Source of the DNA: Rutpela maculata
Taxonomy: Eukaryota > Arthropoda > Insecta > Coleoptera > Cerambycidae
Direction: 5' to 3'
NCBI GenBank assembly: GCA_936432065.2
Contig: OW386292.2
Location: forward strand, 105,481,829 to 105,545,828
Length of the DNA stretch: 64,000 nt
Shown piece after piece: positions 22,743-33,468 of this stretch (the stretch's first letter is position 1; each line of letters starts with the position of its first letter). The position numbers and the translations under genes were made by a program. The notes under the pieces were generated by a model. It did not search any database. It worked only from the letters and a program-made list of their open reading frames with translations, and was not told the DNA's origin.

Positions 22743-22890
22743 AAATAGAATAGAATAAACTTTATTGCTGTAGATCTTACAAAAAAGAAGACATTAGCAT
22801 TGTCAAAGTAATGAAATATTTAAAACTTTCAATAAAATAAAATATATGAAACATTAAAAGTATATAAAAGGAGAGCAGCATGTTCATGTC
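22743..22890 (-). mobile_element. LINE 3' tail fragment
   Basis: On the minus strand the segment ends in 'aataaagtttattctattct', the short tandem tail typical of several insect LINE clades (and shared with the tail at 30317-30345). About 150 bp of 3' untranslated sequence may belong to it; no RT is attached. It separates the two CCCH copies. Confidence 0.4.
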
Positions 22891-22914
22891 AAAACAAAAA
22901 GTGATTTTTTTTTT

Positions 22915-23280
22915 CCCGTATTGGCTAGATAAAAATGTCCTATTAACAATGTTCCTCTATCGTATCATCAACTAAATACCTATTTAGTACATACCTGAGC
23001 TAGTGGGATCTTAGATTTTGTAGAGATTGATAAATTCCGTAACCGTTCTGCATAACGGGCATAATGCAAAACCGCTGTTCTCCAAGAAAACTTTTCCGAG
23101 GCAAACCACGCATAGAGTGTGGCGGGAATGCGTTAGAATTCTCATTCTCTGATTTTTACGTTCATGCACACTGGGTGGTTGGATTGAACGTTAGCTGTAC
23201 CGTGGACGTATTTGCAGCCCGCGCCATCCCTGCATTTTTAGGTATCACGAAAAGCGTGGCATATTCCATTTTCGCAATTG
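22915..23280 (-). pseudogene. CCCH zinc-finger sequence, copy 2
   Basis: A diverged duplicate of 22065-22440, in the same orientation. Shared strings include 'ataaaaatgtcctattaaca', 'cataccta/tgagctagtggga' and 'ccacgcatagagtgtggcgg'. Translated on the minus strand it preserves a CCCH finger with a stop inside it ('KCRDGAGCKYVH' after a stop), so it is non-coding now. The first finger is missing. The copies differ by many substitutions, so the duplication is not recent. Confidence 0.7.
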
Positions 23281-23330
23281 AAAATACTCTTCTCACCGGA
23301 AAAATCACTTGATGAAATATAATAATAAAT

Positions 23331-24998
23331 ACAGCATGCACTCTTCACTTGCGACTTCCTAAATTTCTCTAAAACATGACTACAAGCGGCATCTACCGGC
23401 ACATGTTGGGAGCTTATTTTAATTCGGTATGTAGACGAACGGCTACGCTATGCAGCAGAAAAATTTTTGCCCTGGCATTAGTTCCAGTCCTGTGATATTC
23501 GGTATGTTGCCAAAAAGTAACAATATGCATTTAAGGGTGTGAAAACGTCTTTTTTGGATTGCTCAATGGGGTTCCTGTGGTTTTTCGTTTTGGTATAGCT
23601 ACAGTGGGGTGGCCCTTATTTTCCAAAGTTGGAATTTTGCATTTTTTTCCTTTATATAAAAGATTAAAACTGAAAATTTTAGATCGATCGGCGATGCCAA
23701 CTTCTCATTAAATTGTATGAAAATATTATTAGTATTACTTTATTATTTTTATTATTTTACATCTACTTAGTAGTGCATGTCTAAATAATGGTCTTCGATA
23801 ACGAAGCAAGTGGTATTACATTAAAATTTATTAAATACATTTGGAAGCCGTAATAAAAATAAATATACATTTTTGTATTTCTATATAGACCCTTAAAACG
23901 TATGCTGTTGCCTGGGTACTGCACGACTATGGCCTGGGCCCGAGGATGTGCTGAAAAATAATAACAATAATATATGTCATAAAGTTTTTTGACGCACAGT
24001 CATTCTTTTGTAGTTCGATATAATATACTTATTTTCCTAACATTAAACATCTGTTTAATTCATACGCAAGAACCAAGGGTTTCAAGTTACTGCTTCCTAT
24101 AATCTTGTATTGTCTGAAAAAAAAAATCAAATTGAATATATCTAGTTTTTAAAAAATAAGGTACCTACCTGTAACAAGAATTGCTTCTGCTCTTCATTCT
24201 TAGTAATTTTAGTGTTGAATTGGGCACCGTAAGTCCTTTTGCTTTCATACTCACCTCCTCTGTTCCATATTTCAAAGAAATCGCCATAATCTGTGTTTGC
24301 TTCTGCTTTCACTTCGCCTGCAACATAGGAAAAATTAGTGTTCATTACATTACTCAACGTACGGCAAAAAGAAAAACAGTAAGGCAAATTGTCCATTACT
24401 TTCGTGTAATTTAATCAGGTAAGTTAACGTAAGACAATTTCATCCATTAAATTATGGAAAGAAAAAGGCAAAATGAAAAAACAGTAAGACCTAATGTCTA
24501 AAACTGCTGCATAATTCAGTTGATTATTTATTGAATTAAGAAAAAGACTTACCGTCTTCCGATAATAAATCGGTGGTTCTACTTCTAATTTTGGTATCAA
24601 ATTGACGTAGTGTTAACATTTTTTGTAATTATCAAGTTTTTGCCGTTCACTTTCTTTTTTCTGTTTTTGTAAACTAACTTCACTTAACACATCACTTTCG
24701 CTATCCGAACTACTTGTAATAATCCGCTTTCGTCTAATTTTATCTTTTACTTTCGGGATTTTAAATTTATTTCACGAAGAGCATTTTAATGTAAACTGGC
24801 CCGCACAAATGAATGCAATGACCAAGTTGGGCACGTCTAGGACGTATATCGATATAATTTTTTATTTCTTAGTTTTCATTTTGGTATTTGTGGTGGTCTG
24901 CATAAATCTATGCAAACTACATAGTGTAATAATCACGTAGGACAACAACGCAGAATAATTACCTCTTATCAACTTGACCTGTACCATATCGAGGCGCC
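23331..24998. other. No supported gene
   Basis: AT-rich. A minus-strand frame at 24142-24396 contains 'VAGEVKAEANTDYGDFFEIW', which is not recognised and may be a coding remnant. Nothing else stands out. Confidence 0.4.
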
Positions 24999-25046
24999 GC
25001 GACCGCTAGATGGCGCCTCCGATTTTTTCTGAATGTCGCAGTCTTA
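24999..25046. repeat. 48-bp direct repeat, copy 1
   Basis: The string starting 'gcgaccgctagatggcgcct' recurs at 25351-25398, with a 2-3 base difference in the middle ('tgaatg' versus 'tacatg'). It lies just before the 222-bp repeat and again just before the gag leader, so it probably belongs to the 5' region of the LINE-like unit. Confidence 0.9.
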
Positions 25047-25047
25047 T

Positions 25048-25269
25048 CAACAGCTCGAAACTGCAGTCTGCAAGTGGTGTGAAGTGGCTGACACGAGAGC
25101 TCCTTTAATTAGGAATAAGTCTTTCGGTCTGTGTTTGCTAAAATCGAATTAAACAGCGTTTTGTAGTAATATATGATTATTACACTTAACGCGCCAGACT
25201 TGCAATTTGTTGTGGACTGGTTAATTTCCTTATTTTTGAAATAAGGATGTATAGAGAGAAATTACGTTT
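25048..25269. repeat. 222-bp direct repeat, upstream copy
   Basis: Matches 27958-28181 with only about ten differences. Both copies begin at 'caacag' and end at 'attacgttt', after which the sequences diverge at once. It contains 'ctcctttaattaggaataag' and the palindrome-like 'aatttccttatttttgaaat'. It does not start TG or end CA, so it is not a standard LTR. Confidence 0.9.
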
Positions 25270-25350
25270 AGTAAATACTCTGCCCTCTAGAAGTATACTT
25301 TTGAACATTTGCTGCCCATCTCAGGCTAACCAATTCGATTGTACTGGACA

Positions 25351-25398
25351 GCGACCGCTAGATGGCGCCTCCGATTTTTTCTACATGTCGCAGTCTTA
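25351..25398. repeat. 48-bp direct repeat, copy 2
   Basis: Second copy of the unit at 24999-25046, about 140 bp before the gag start. It is followed by a short 'catatcat' tandem run at about 25448-25478. Confidence 0.9.
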
Positions 25399-25535
25399 AG
25401 ATTGCGAACATGTACCAAGTCATCGAGCATCTCGTTGCCAGTCACTGCATCATATCATCATATCATATCATATCATAGTCTGCGAGCGAGTGTCAAGCGT
25501 ACAACAGCTACTAGTGTCTACCTTCGTTCCGTAAA

Positions 25536-27461
25536 ATGCGTACCAACAATAAGAAACATAAAGAAGAACCACCTCCTTTACGAAAGAGCACCGGTGCAAT
25601 TAAAAAGCCAGCTGTAAATTGGGCCGATGAAACTGAAAGCGAGCAGGCATACACAGATATACCAGTCAGCAACAAATTCCAAGCACTAGCTGAAATACAC
25701 CAACAGCCGCGAGGTAATATAGACACCCCAGAAACGCCAGATCCCAAACGTGATTTCCATTTTCTAAACCTAATCTTCCCTCCTTACGACTTTAGATTTT
25801 CTAACCCAGGACAAGGCCAATATAAATATAAAACCACTACGAAATATCAATTTCCTAAAAAGTGCAAAAACTTCACTTATCAATGCACAAAAAACCTTAA
25901 AGTACACAAATATTATACCTATGAAGTAGATTCAGACGGACCCGAAATTAGATACGAACCCTACCCTACACTTACATTTATATCAACCCCTACTACTACC
26001 ACGACTACATCCACCCGCACTACCCTTACCACAGCAACCCTTACGTATACATCCATCACAGTACCACGTATGACCACTGCCGAAATAACCCCTACTTCAA
26101 CTCATACATCACCTTTTAACAAATTCCAACCCCCTACCCCCATCACTCAGGAATCCCCATCCCCTTTATCCCGACAATTAGACAAGCTACTAGAGCTAAC
26201 AAAAACCCTTAAAACAACAGAACCTACTACATTTGACCAATATCTGCACACACACTCATACTCACCCCCAATCAATATTTTCAACCCCCAATCCAAAAAG
26301 CGCAAAGTCGCACATAAATCACCACCAAAAATAATCCACCAAGACCAGGACATAATATCAACAACACCTACCTCTATCACTAACTTCAACCAACCCACCC
26401 CTATCGAAACCATACCTACAACTCAGGACTACTCAGACATTTCTGCCACCGAACAAATTCAAACCAATTCCGAGAGGTCCAATAAAACCCCTACCATTTC
26501 AATATACACTCAGAGGCATCTTGAAACTTTACAACTTATTGACAAATACATCTCTAACAAACCGACCTACAGGTTTAACACGAGTAATCTAACTTGTCAG
26601 CCTTTAAATGTACAGGACCATGCCACAATTGTAGACATCCTCGTACAAAACGGAATCGAATTCCACACGTACAATCCAACCGAAAACAAACCAGCTAAGC
26701 TGGTTATAAAATATATACCAACCGACATTGATATCCAAACCATCAGAGAAGACTTAATAAAAAAAAATATTACCATACAGAACGCTACAAGACTGATGAC
26801 AACCAAGAATAGAGTCAAACAACCTACACCCATAATAATATTAACAGTTCACAAGGGGGTCGCCGGCCTGGTGCGCTCCCTAACCGAGCTCTGTTCAATC
26901 GGAGTTACGGTGGAGGAGTATATCAGGCCGTCGATCCCCCAGTGCTACAGGTGCCAGAGGTTCGGGCACTCCTCTCTGTTGTGCAACCGCACATCACACT
27001 GCGTGAGATGTGGACGGTCGCACGAGGGTGTGAAATGCGACGCAGAGGCATGCAAATGCATCAACTGCGGCGAGTCACACCCTGCAAACTACAGAGGGTG
27101 CCCGGCCTACCTGGCGGCTGTGGCAAGAACACGCAAACCTAACCCCCACAAAACAGGCAACAAGACAGCCCTACTAGAAATATCCGACAATACAGCTTTT
27201 CCACCACTACAACAAACCAATAACAACCCACCGAAAGCAACATGGCCAAAAATAAACACCCCCAAGGCCGATCAACTACCGACGCAAGACCCCGACACCG
27301 ACACAGACAACCCCATCCGAGATATTCTCAACTTTCTAAAAGGTTTCGACATCAAGTCCTTTTTAGACAAATTAGTCCAAGCCATCAATAGGTTCAGACA
27401 AGCTAAAGACACCCCCGACAAACTCATGGTTATTATCGAGGCCATAGCTCAGATTTTCTAA
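25536..27461 (+). CDS. LINE-type gag (ORF1), 641 aa, intact
   Basis: This is the longest open frame in the window. The ATG at 25536 gives a basic, proline-rich N-terminus ('MRTNNKKHKEEPPPLRKSTG'), a long threonine/proline-rich low-complexity region (about residues 130-320), a folded region around residues 335-460 similar in position to the PRE_C2HC domain, and three zinc knuckles at about 469-520: 'CYRCQRFGHSSLLC', 'CVRCGRSHEGVKC' and 'CINCGESHPANYRGC'. This is the nucleic-acid-binding gag of Jockey-like and related LINEs, which packages the RNA. No endonuclease/RT frame follows: 27546-27737 is a short frame, and the 3' repeat is reached by 27958. The plus strand is almost G-free from about 25950 to 26830 and becomes G-rich in the knuckles. 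An uninterrupted frame suggests recent activity or selection. Confidence 0.85.
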   Translation: MRTNNKKHKEEPPPLRKSTGAIKKPAVNWADETESEQAYTDIPVSNKFQALAEIHQQPRGNIDTPETPDPKRDFHFLNLIFPPYDFRFSNPGQGQYKYKTTTKYQFPKKCKNFTYQCTKNLKVHKYYTYEVDSDGPEIRYEPYPTLTFISTPTTTTTTSTRTTLTTATLTYTSITVPRMTTAEITPTSTHTSPFNKFQPPTPITQESPSPLSRQLDKLLELTKTLKTTEPTTFDQYLHTHSYSPPINIFNPQSKKRKVAHKSPPKIIHQDQDIISTTPTSITNFNQPTPIETIPTTQDYSDISATEQIQTNSERSNKTPTISIYTQRHLETLQLIDKYISNKPTYRFNTSNLTCQPLNVQDHATIVDILVQNGIEFHTYNPTENKPAKLVIKYIPTDIDIQTIREDLIKKNITIQNATRLMTTKNRVKQPTPIIILTVHKGVAGLVRSLTELCSIGVTVEEYIRPSIPQCYRCQRFGHSSLLCNRTSHCVRCGRSHEGVKCDAEACKCINCGESHPANYRGCPAYLAAVARTRKPNPHKTGNKTALLEISDNTAFPPLQQTNNNPPKATWPKINTPKADQLPTQDPDTDTDNPIRDILNFLKGFDIKSFLDKLVQAINRFRQAKDTPDKLMVIIEAIAQIF

Positions 27462-27957
27462 CCCTTACTCAACCACACCTCTTCCCAGAAGCTATTACTA
27501 TGTAATACTAACAAGGCGAGCTGGAAAAAAAAAAAAAAAAAATCAGTGCAGCCCACAACAAAACCCAAAAAAAATTTTTCATACCAAAATAACCACAGCA
27601 AGCCAACGAAAAGAGCCATTTTGGACACCCTACTAACACAGATCCTAAAACTATGTCACAGCTTCACTCCTCCCCACCACCACAAACCATCCCCGTACCT
27701 CAATTGCCGCATAAACAAACACCACACGTGTACGTAGCAACCCATGAAGAATAACAACAAACAGCAATATTACAACCAGTGCTAATATCCACAAATTTAA
27801 ACAATGAAACAAGACAACCCAAAATAGATAGCCTAGAGCAACGATATGTAAAAAGATAAAAAGCCAACCCGAGTTAAGCATCCCAGGATGGAAGGCTCAT
27901 GCAGTAGCACACACTACGAAGCCAGTCACTGCATGTCTACTTTGCACTGAAGAGAGC
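27462..27957 (+). other. 3' region of the gag unit; A-tract and no RT
   Basis: An 18-base A run at about 27525-27542 follows the gag by about 60 bp. The remaining 400 bp are A/C-rich, like the gag, with a 63-codon frame that does not resemble RT. The RT-bearing second ORF expected of an autonomous LINE is missing. Confidence 0.6.
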
Positions 27958-28181
27958 CAACAGTTCGAAACTGCAGTCTGCAAGTGGTGTGTAGTGGCTG
28001 ACACGAGAGCTCCTTTAATTAGGAATAAGTCTTTCAGTCGGTGTTTGCTAAAATCGAATTAAACAGCGTTTTGTAGTAATATGTGATTGTTACACTTAAC
28101 GCGCCAGACTTGAAATTTGTTGTGGTCTGGTTAATTTCCTTATTTTTGAAATAAGGATGTATAGAGACAGAAATTACGTTT
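27958..28181. repeat. 222-bp direct repeat, downstream copy
   Basis: Partner of 25048-25269. It closes the gag-only unit on the 3' side and ends at the same 'attacgttt' boundary. Confidence 0.9.
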
Positions 28182-28189
28182 CATTGTCC

Positions 28190-28890
28190 TTCCACGTACT
28201 GGGATGAGTTTGTAAAAATTCTGTAGAAATATTAAATCTTTCCACTGTTTTCAACGATCTTGGGCTGAATAGTTCGGCTAGGTCCTTACTGATAAAATAT
28301 GGAACGTATTCCACTTTTAAGATGATTCTCTTTTTAATTTATTCTTCTGTTCTATCGTTATTTTCATATATTATTGATAGTTTCTGAACCATTTGTGTCT
28401 TACTCTCATTATTTATTCTATCATCAAACTGCAAATATAGCTGTCTCTTCAGTTAAATATCAAAGATGGTTAACAAATTTTTTAATGGCATCAGCAATTG
28501 TTCTGTTAACTGTTTTGTAATTTTCTAATTTTAAAAAAAAAGTCATGTCATTTTGAGCAGCTTTCTCTGCGTGCGTGCATGAAAGCCAAGCTTGAATGTA
28601 ACACATAGAAACAAAACAGCAAACTTCTCTCAGACCTGCTTCTTCTGATTTGGTTAATTTGAATTTTTCCCGGAATAGATAAATTTTAAAGCAGTACATT
28701 GCTTTTGTTTGTCATCCATCTCGCCAGGTGGTAAGCCCCTGGTTGACGAAAATGAATTCCCTTAGGAGGAATTCCATTGAGGAATATTATTGCTAATTCT
28801 AAAAATTCCTTGTAGTCCTCACGTGGAAATTCTTCTTTAATTTTTGTCATCGAAAATGATATAACTTTTTCCTTTATATCTTTTAAGTGG
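28190..28890 (-). pseudogene. Broken gene of another uncharacterised arthropod family
   Basis: Read on the minus strand: 'KIKEEFPREDYKEFLELAII' with 'GIPPKGIHFRQPGAYHLARW' (28890-28725), a frameshift near 28700, then 28699-28460 with 'LREVCCFVSMCYIQAWLSC' and 'AIKKFVNHL', then after a stop a remnant with 'SPRSLKTVERFNISTEF' (28300-28200). I recall this combination from multi-copy, unnamed proteins of aphids, beetles and cnidarians that probably derive from a mobile element. No catalytic motif is visible. The function is unknown. Confidence 0.5.
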
Positions 28891-28907
28891 TTGTAAAGAA
28901 AGACTAC

Positions 28908-29575
28908 TAGAGTGAGATCCCAGAGCCGCCAGACCTACGTCATTTTAGCAAAGCTGATATTTTGACAACAGATAGTGTAATATCTAGTTAAGAACGTATG
29001 CGTATTTGTTAGTTTGAAAGCGGGGCCCTTTTGCAGAAAACAGGTACAAAGATTGCATAAAAATTTTACTCAGTACGTTAAAGTATGACAGCTGGATTAT
29101 TTTACAAGTAACACGCTAACTACATGGTGTAAGCATCAACCTCCGAATCTTAAGGTTCGAGGTTCGATCCCTGAGCATTCTCAGTTTTTTTTTTCAAATA
29201 TACGTACTAAGAAAAAATAATAAATATTTCCCTATCGGTTGTCTTTTTCTTGGTAATCGCCATCTTAGGTTAATATTTGTTGAAAAAAAAAAAGCTGAGA
29301 ACGCTCAGGATCGAACCTCGGACCTTAAGATTCGGAGATTGGCGTTTACACCACGTCGTTAGTGTGTCACATGGAAAATAAACCAGCTATCATACTTTAA
29401 CGTACTGAGTAAAATTTTTATGTACCTTTTGTACCTGTTTTCTGCAAAAGCGCCCCGCTTTCAAGCTAGCAAATACGCATACGTTCTTATCTAGATATTA
29501 CACTATTCGTTGTCAAAATATTAGCTTTGCTAAAATGACGTAGGTCTGGCAGCTCTGGGATCTTGGACTATAGGA
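28908..29575. repeat. Fold-back element with tRNA-like boxes in both arms
   Basis: The left arm (about 28908-29195) and right arm (about 29285-29575) are reverse complements at most positions, joined by a 90-bp AT-rich loop. In each arm, reading toward the loop, is 'ctccgaatcttaaggt' followed by 'ggttcgatcc', a match to the Pol III B box. Some 35 bp before it is a weaker A-box-like 'tggtgtaa'. The arm therefore looks like a tRNA-derived SINE head. The fold could be two head-to-head SINEs or a fold-back built from one. The tRNA cloverleaf is degenerate, so I do not call a tRNA gene. Confidence 0.7.
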
Positions 29576-30316
29576 TCTGACATAGACGTAGAGAATTGGC
29601 CGTGATTCGTACTTTTCCAAGAATTCTGAAACCTCTCAATAGAATATCAGGACCTAACATAGGACAAATTCTGGCCGCAACGAAAACGCCTTGAAGCACG
29701 AGTTCGTGTCATTATGCAAATAAAAGGATACGATTTTAAAAATTTTCAGATCTGGGTTCTTGGTTGTTCTGAGTTCTGCTCGGTTGGTCGTCTTCTTCAG
29801 TCACGTCTGTCCGTCTCTCCATATATCGATGGTCTGGGTTCGTCGGTATTGGGGTTGAGTCTGCTCTTTTCTCCGGAGTTCGGTTGATCCAAGTTCAAGT
29901 TAGGTTTAATTTCGGGCGATGAAATGAATTTTGACCTTTTCGTGAGCCAAGTGAAAATTTCGTTTTGATTGTCAAAAAGTCAATGCACTAAAAAAGATTG
30001 TCGTAATTGAGAAGTGAGCTGTGATTCTCCATTGAACCATAGCAAATGCGCTGAGGCAAAAGTGGATTTTGGGTTTGAAGAAGGCGCTGGGGCCAAGAGT
30101 TTGATGAAGGCACTGGGGCCGAAACATTGAGTGCGCTAGGGCAGATTCGATGTCGGTTTCAGAGTTGAAACTTCATTGATTTCGAATGGCACTAGGGTAG
30201 GCAATGGTTCTTGATTCATTGAGACAACAGCATTTCCATGTAGCACTGGAGCGCCATGAGTCAAGCGGAACGTCATGGATGCAGAAGGATTGAAGACCTT
30301 CCATGTAGACAATGAA
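29576..30316. other. No gene seen; short GC repeats
   Basis: Contains repeated motifs of the type 'ggcgctggggcc', 'ggcactggggcc' and 'ggcactagggtaggc' at about 30045-30205. A 23-bp string at 30188-30210 (starting 'ggcactagggtaggcaatgg') recurs exactly at 31251-31273. Confidence 0.5.
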
Positions 30317-30740
30317 TAGAATAGAATATTTATTTACCAATTTCTTGGTACATAATTATGTACATTTGGCAAGTCAGGTATTACATTAGAGAATAAATTA
30401 ATATTATTTACATAATAAAACTAATGGACGAAAGACAATATTACAGGTAATTGTAAAAGACATATAAATGTAAATACGAACATACACACCCACACACATA
30501 TGACTATTCATACATAATAATTTTTATGTAATAGCAGTACGAGCAAAATAGATCTATCTATTTAAAAACTCATTCACACTATAAAAGGCATGTCTTAGCA
30601 GTAATTTTTTATTTCTTTTTTAAAAGAAGGCACGTTCTTATCTTTAATTGGTTTAGGTTTAGTATTAAACAAGACAATACAATTAAAGTATGAAGAGTTT
30701 TTGGGGTGTCCGTTATAGAATATACTCCCTTGTATATTGA
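30317..30740 (-). mobile_element. LINE 3' untranslated tail
   Basis: On the minus strand the segment ends 'aataaatattctattctatt', like the tail at 22743. A TG/CA-rich patch (about 30480-30500) lies within. It has no coding part. Confidence 0.4.
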
Positions 30741-31342
30741 ACACGTCGTTTTCCCCTAGAAATTCTAACGATCTTCATCCTACCTGTCATGCTAAAATTG
30801 TCAAGTCCTTGCTCTTGCCTTGACTCCTTGCTTGTCGCCCAGACATCAATAAACACATTGACCTCCATGCCGTTGATTAGTGAATGTTGTTGTAGAAGTT
30901 GTCGAAATTTGTTAGAAATGTTCAGGAATGACGAAATGTTGATAACGTTGTGGATATGTAGAGGCTTGGCTCCAAATGTCGATTTTTTATTTTTTGATTA
31001 TGGAGGTGCCGGGATTGTAGTTAAAGTTGTGTTGAATTAATGTTGAATAATTATTGATTTACTTACTAGATGGTGCAGCGTCGAAAAAAATTGTTATAGT
31101 GGGCCCTCTTTCCTCCTTGAGGAAGATTTTTATCTTTCGAAAACGATGAAAATGGTAGACGATTTATGGAATTGAAAACATTTTTTGTTAATCGGATGAA
31201 GGACTTGAGAAGCTTTTCTGATGTCTTCTCGTAGCGTTCGCCTCACCTTCGGCACTAGGGTAGGCAATGGTTCAAAGCCCCTAGAGCAAGTCACGCCACT
31301 CTCCTCTTCTTTTTTCTCTTTCTTCTTTTTCCGCTTCTCAAA

Positions 31343-31360
31343 GCCCCACGTTGGGCGCCA
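31343..31360 (-). other. Primer-binding site for lysine tRNA (LTR element)
   Basis: On the minus strand these 18 bases read 'tggcgcccaacgtggggc', identical to the primer site that pairs with the 3' end of tRNA-Lys (the Lys1,2 type used by some retroviruses). It directly follows an LTR-like end '...tgttca'. The internal part of the element lies to the left, on the minus strand, but no gag/pol follows, only non-coding sequence and a purine-rich stretch. Confidence 0.65.
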
Positions 31361-32290
31361 TGAACACGAACCAGACGTCGGTATTTGTTGATTCGTGCAC
31401 AGAAGACACTGCAATGTCACCCACTTTTTGTCCCGTAAAAATTGAACACCCTGTATATTAGTTTTTTATTATGTTACGTTATGGTACGAAATTAAAGTCA
31501 CTTTTATCGGAGAAATAAAATAAAGTTTATACTACAGTTTCACGTTCCACAATACTTGTTTTAATCGAATAGAACTTAATTAGAGAGTAGATAATTAGCA
31601 TGATTAATTAAGATGAGTAAATACGCACTAGAGTAAAAATTTGCCTTTTGTCGATTCACGTTTCGATTTGTTTTGTAAGTTTCGATGACTGAATAGATTG
31701 ATATGGACTTAATTAGTTGTAGGAAAATTAAAACTATTAATTAATGTCCGCGTCGCGTCGAGTAATATGTAATTTTAAGTTGAAGAGTTGTGTACTACTT
31801 CACGTCGAGTTGTTCATTGTTGTTGAGTTCCGAGCAGACTAGACTCGCTGTACAGAGTTGTGATTTATAATAAGAAAATTAAACTTCTGGAAGGTTTCGA
31901 AATTAGAAATATCTGGTCTCTCGAGAATCCAAAAGAATGAATTGGAATGTTCGCGACGCTGACTTACTTTGTTTACTTTTATATTATGGGAGTGGCTAGA
32001 ATTTTAAAAATAAATGTACGCGGGAGGATTTGAAAATATGCAACTTTAATATGCTGTAAAAATTAGAACAAATGATTTTATGATATAAAACTTGTACAGA
32101 GCGACAGAAAGAATTATTTAAGTAATTTTGAAAATGAAATTAACCGATTTTAATGGTACTTTGACACCGGCAGGCCAAAAATAATATATCCCGACTTAAT
32201 TTCTGTTCAAGAACACATGCTTTGTTTAGACGTCTAGAATTAATTGCTGTTGTATTGAACCCGACTGCTTGCACATTAACTAATAATTAC
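31361..32290 (-). mobile_element. LTR-like sequence upstream of the primer site
   Basis: The LTR 3' end abuts the primer site at 31360/31361 ('CA' followed by 'TGG' on the minus strand). The upper boundary cannot be fixed because no second LTR copy was found; 32290 is a rough limit set by loss of the AT-rich, non-coding character. It contains 'gaacaccctgtata' at about 31442, a string common at ends of insect DNA elements, so another small insertion may be nested here. Confidence 0.4.
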
Positions 32291-32755
32291 CACTTTTGTA
32301 GAGTGTCATACACAACCGATAATATTTCTAATCCTATTCCAGATGGAATTTGTGGAACTCTCAGTTTTGTTGGGAACTTTGGAATGATGTTCGGTTTATA
32401 ACAAATTCATTAGGATCCAAACCAACTGCTTCAATGCATGCTGTGATTAAGCATCTCTGTCAATTATTTTGCATTTATCAAGCACTGACGAAAGTCGAGG
32501 TGTCAAAATTTCACGTCCTGGCTCTTTTAATTTTTCATATATTACTAGAGATGGGAGAAACTTGAACCTCTGGTGAATTGTAGTAGAACCGTCGTTAGGG
32601 TTGTTCTCTATTTTCATTTCCACGTTTTCGATAAATCCTCGTCATCATAACTAGAGGAAGAAGTATTAAATTCTTGCCCTGAAATAAAAAATTAGTTTAA
32701 AGGAATATTTATTACATTTTCATTTATTTGACAAAAATAGAGTTTTAGCTGCAAA
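32291..32755. other. No supported gene
   Basis: A 71-codon plus-strand frame (32350-32565) is of uncertain status. On the minus strand around 32700-32640 there are acidic residues that could be exon sequence. Nothing is recognised. Confidence 0.4.
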
Positions 32756-33073
32756 CTATTCAAACCTGTCTGTGAAAGTCGAGGCACTTGTTCCTTGCGT
32801 TTCCTTTCTTTGACCTTTCCTTTTTTCTCGATCTTTTCTTCTTTTTTCAACGCCAGCTAATTTCATATCAATTCCCAGCATACAGCCTGGACGTCTTTCT
32901 TCTCGTTGTGCGAGTAGAAATTTCCTATCGTCGATACGTATCATATTTAAGGCATTAGCATGTGCGATATCCATCAAATTGTTTAAATTATTTTCGAATT
33001 CTTTTTCCTTCCCTCTTCCTATATATTTCAGCTTTTTTGGTTTTATTTTTTTCCAATGTTCGTAATTCCTCAT
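32756..33073 (-). CDS. Exon-like frame, uncharacterised family N-terminal part
   Basis: Contains 'NNLNNLMDIAHANALNMIRI' then 'DDRKFLLAQREERRPGCMLG' and a lysine/arginine/glutamate-rich coiled-coil-like tail. The pattern (helical block, D-I-A-H, F-L-x-x-Q-R, G-x-D) is one I recall at the N-terminus of multi-copy unnamed arthropod proteins, probably related to the broken gene at 5969-7140. No introns or partner exons could be fixed. It may be a remnant. Confidence 0.4.
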   Translation of the reverse strand: MRNYEHWKKIKPKKLKYIGRGKEKEFENNLNNLMDIAHANALNMIRIDDRKFLLAQREERRPGCMLGIDMKLAGVEKRRKDREKRKGQRKETQGTSASTFTDRFE

Positions 33074-33468
33074 ACATTTTTCTCACTCATCAATAACAAG
33101 GTAAAAACTTCACCATTCGCATGTTATAAAATAATACACTTAAGTAGTCTCTTTTTGAAGGAAGTTTGCTACCTGAGATTTGATTGTTTATTAACAAGGA
33201 AAACATTATTTTGTGGCATTATTAAGCACTCACGTAAATGTAAAACGACAACGAACCTAGAAAAAGAAAACATCAATTTAAAAAAAAAATCAAATCTAGA
33301 GCAACAGATGTATAAGATTTTGATTTAAAGTCGACACGGGTTAATGTTATCTGATTGAATCTCAAATTTCTAACGTTATAATATATTATATAAAGGAACA
33401 AAATAAGGGGGTCCTGCCTAAAATACCTAGGATTTTTTCCCCACCCTGAGCTACAGCGCTATTAGTTT
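33074..33468. other. No gene seen
   Basis: AT-rich gap. A 90-codon plus-strand frame (33056-33328) overlaps the previous exon antisense and is lysine/leucine-rich by composition only. Confidence 0.4.

Noticed and set aside
26147..26413. Minus-strand frames opposite the gag (26147-26413, 26597-26833)
   Set aside because: Shadows of the low-complexity threonine/proline-rich gag; no domain.
25048..28181. LTR retrotransposon with 222-bp LTRs
   Set aside because: The direct repeats lack TG...CA ends, no primer site follows the left copy, and the protein has LINE-type gag zinc knuckles.
29100..29180. tRNA gene in the fold-back arm
   Set aside because: A B-box is present but the T stem and acceptor stem do not pair properly, so a functional tRNA is not supported; kept as a tRNA-like box in a repeat.
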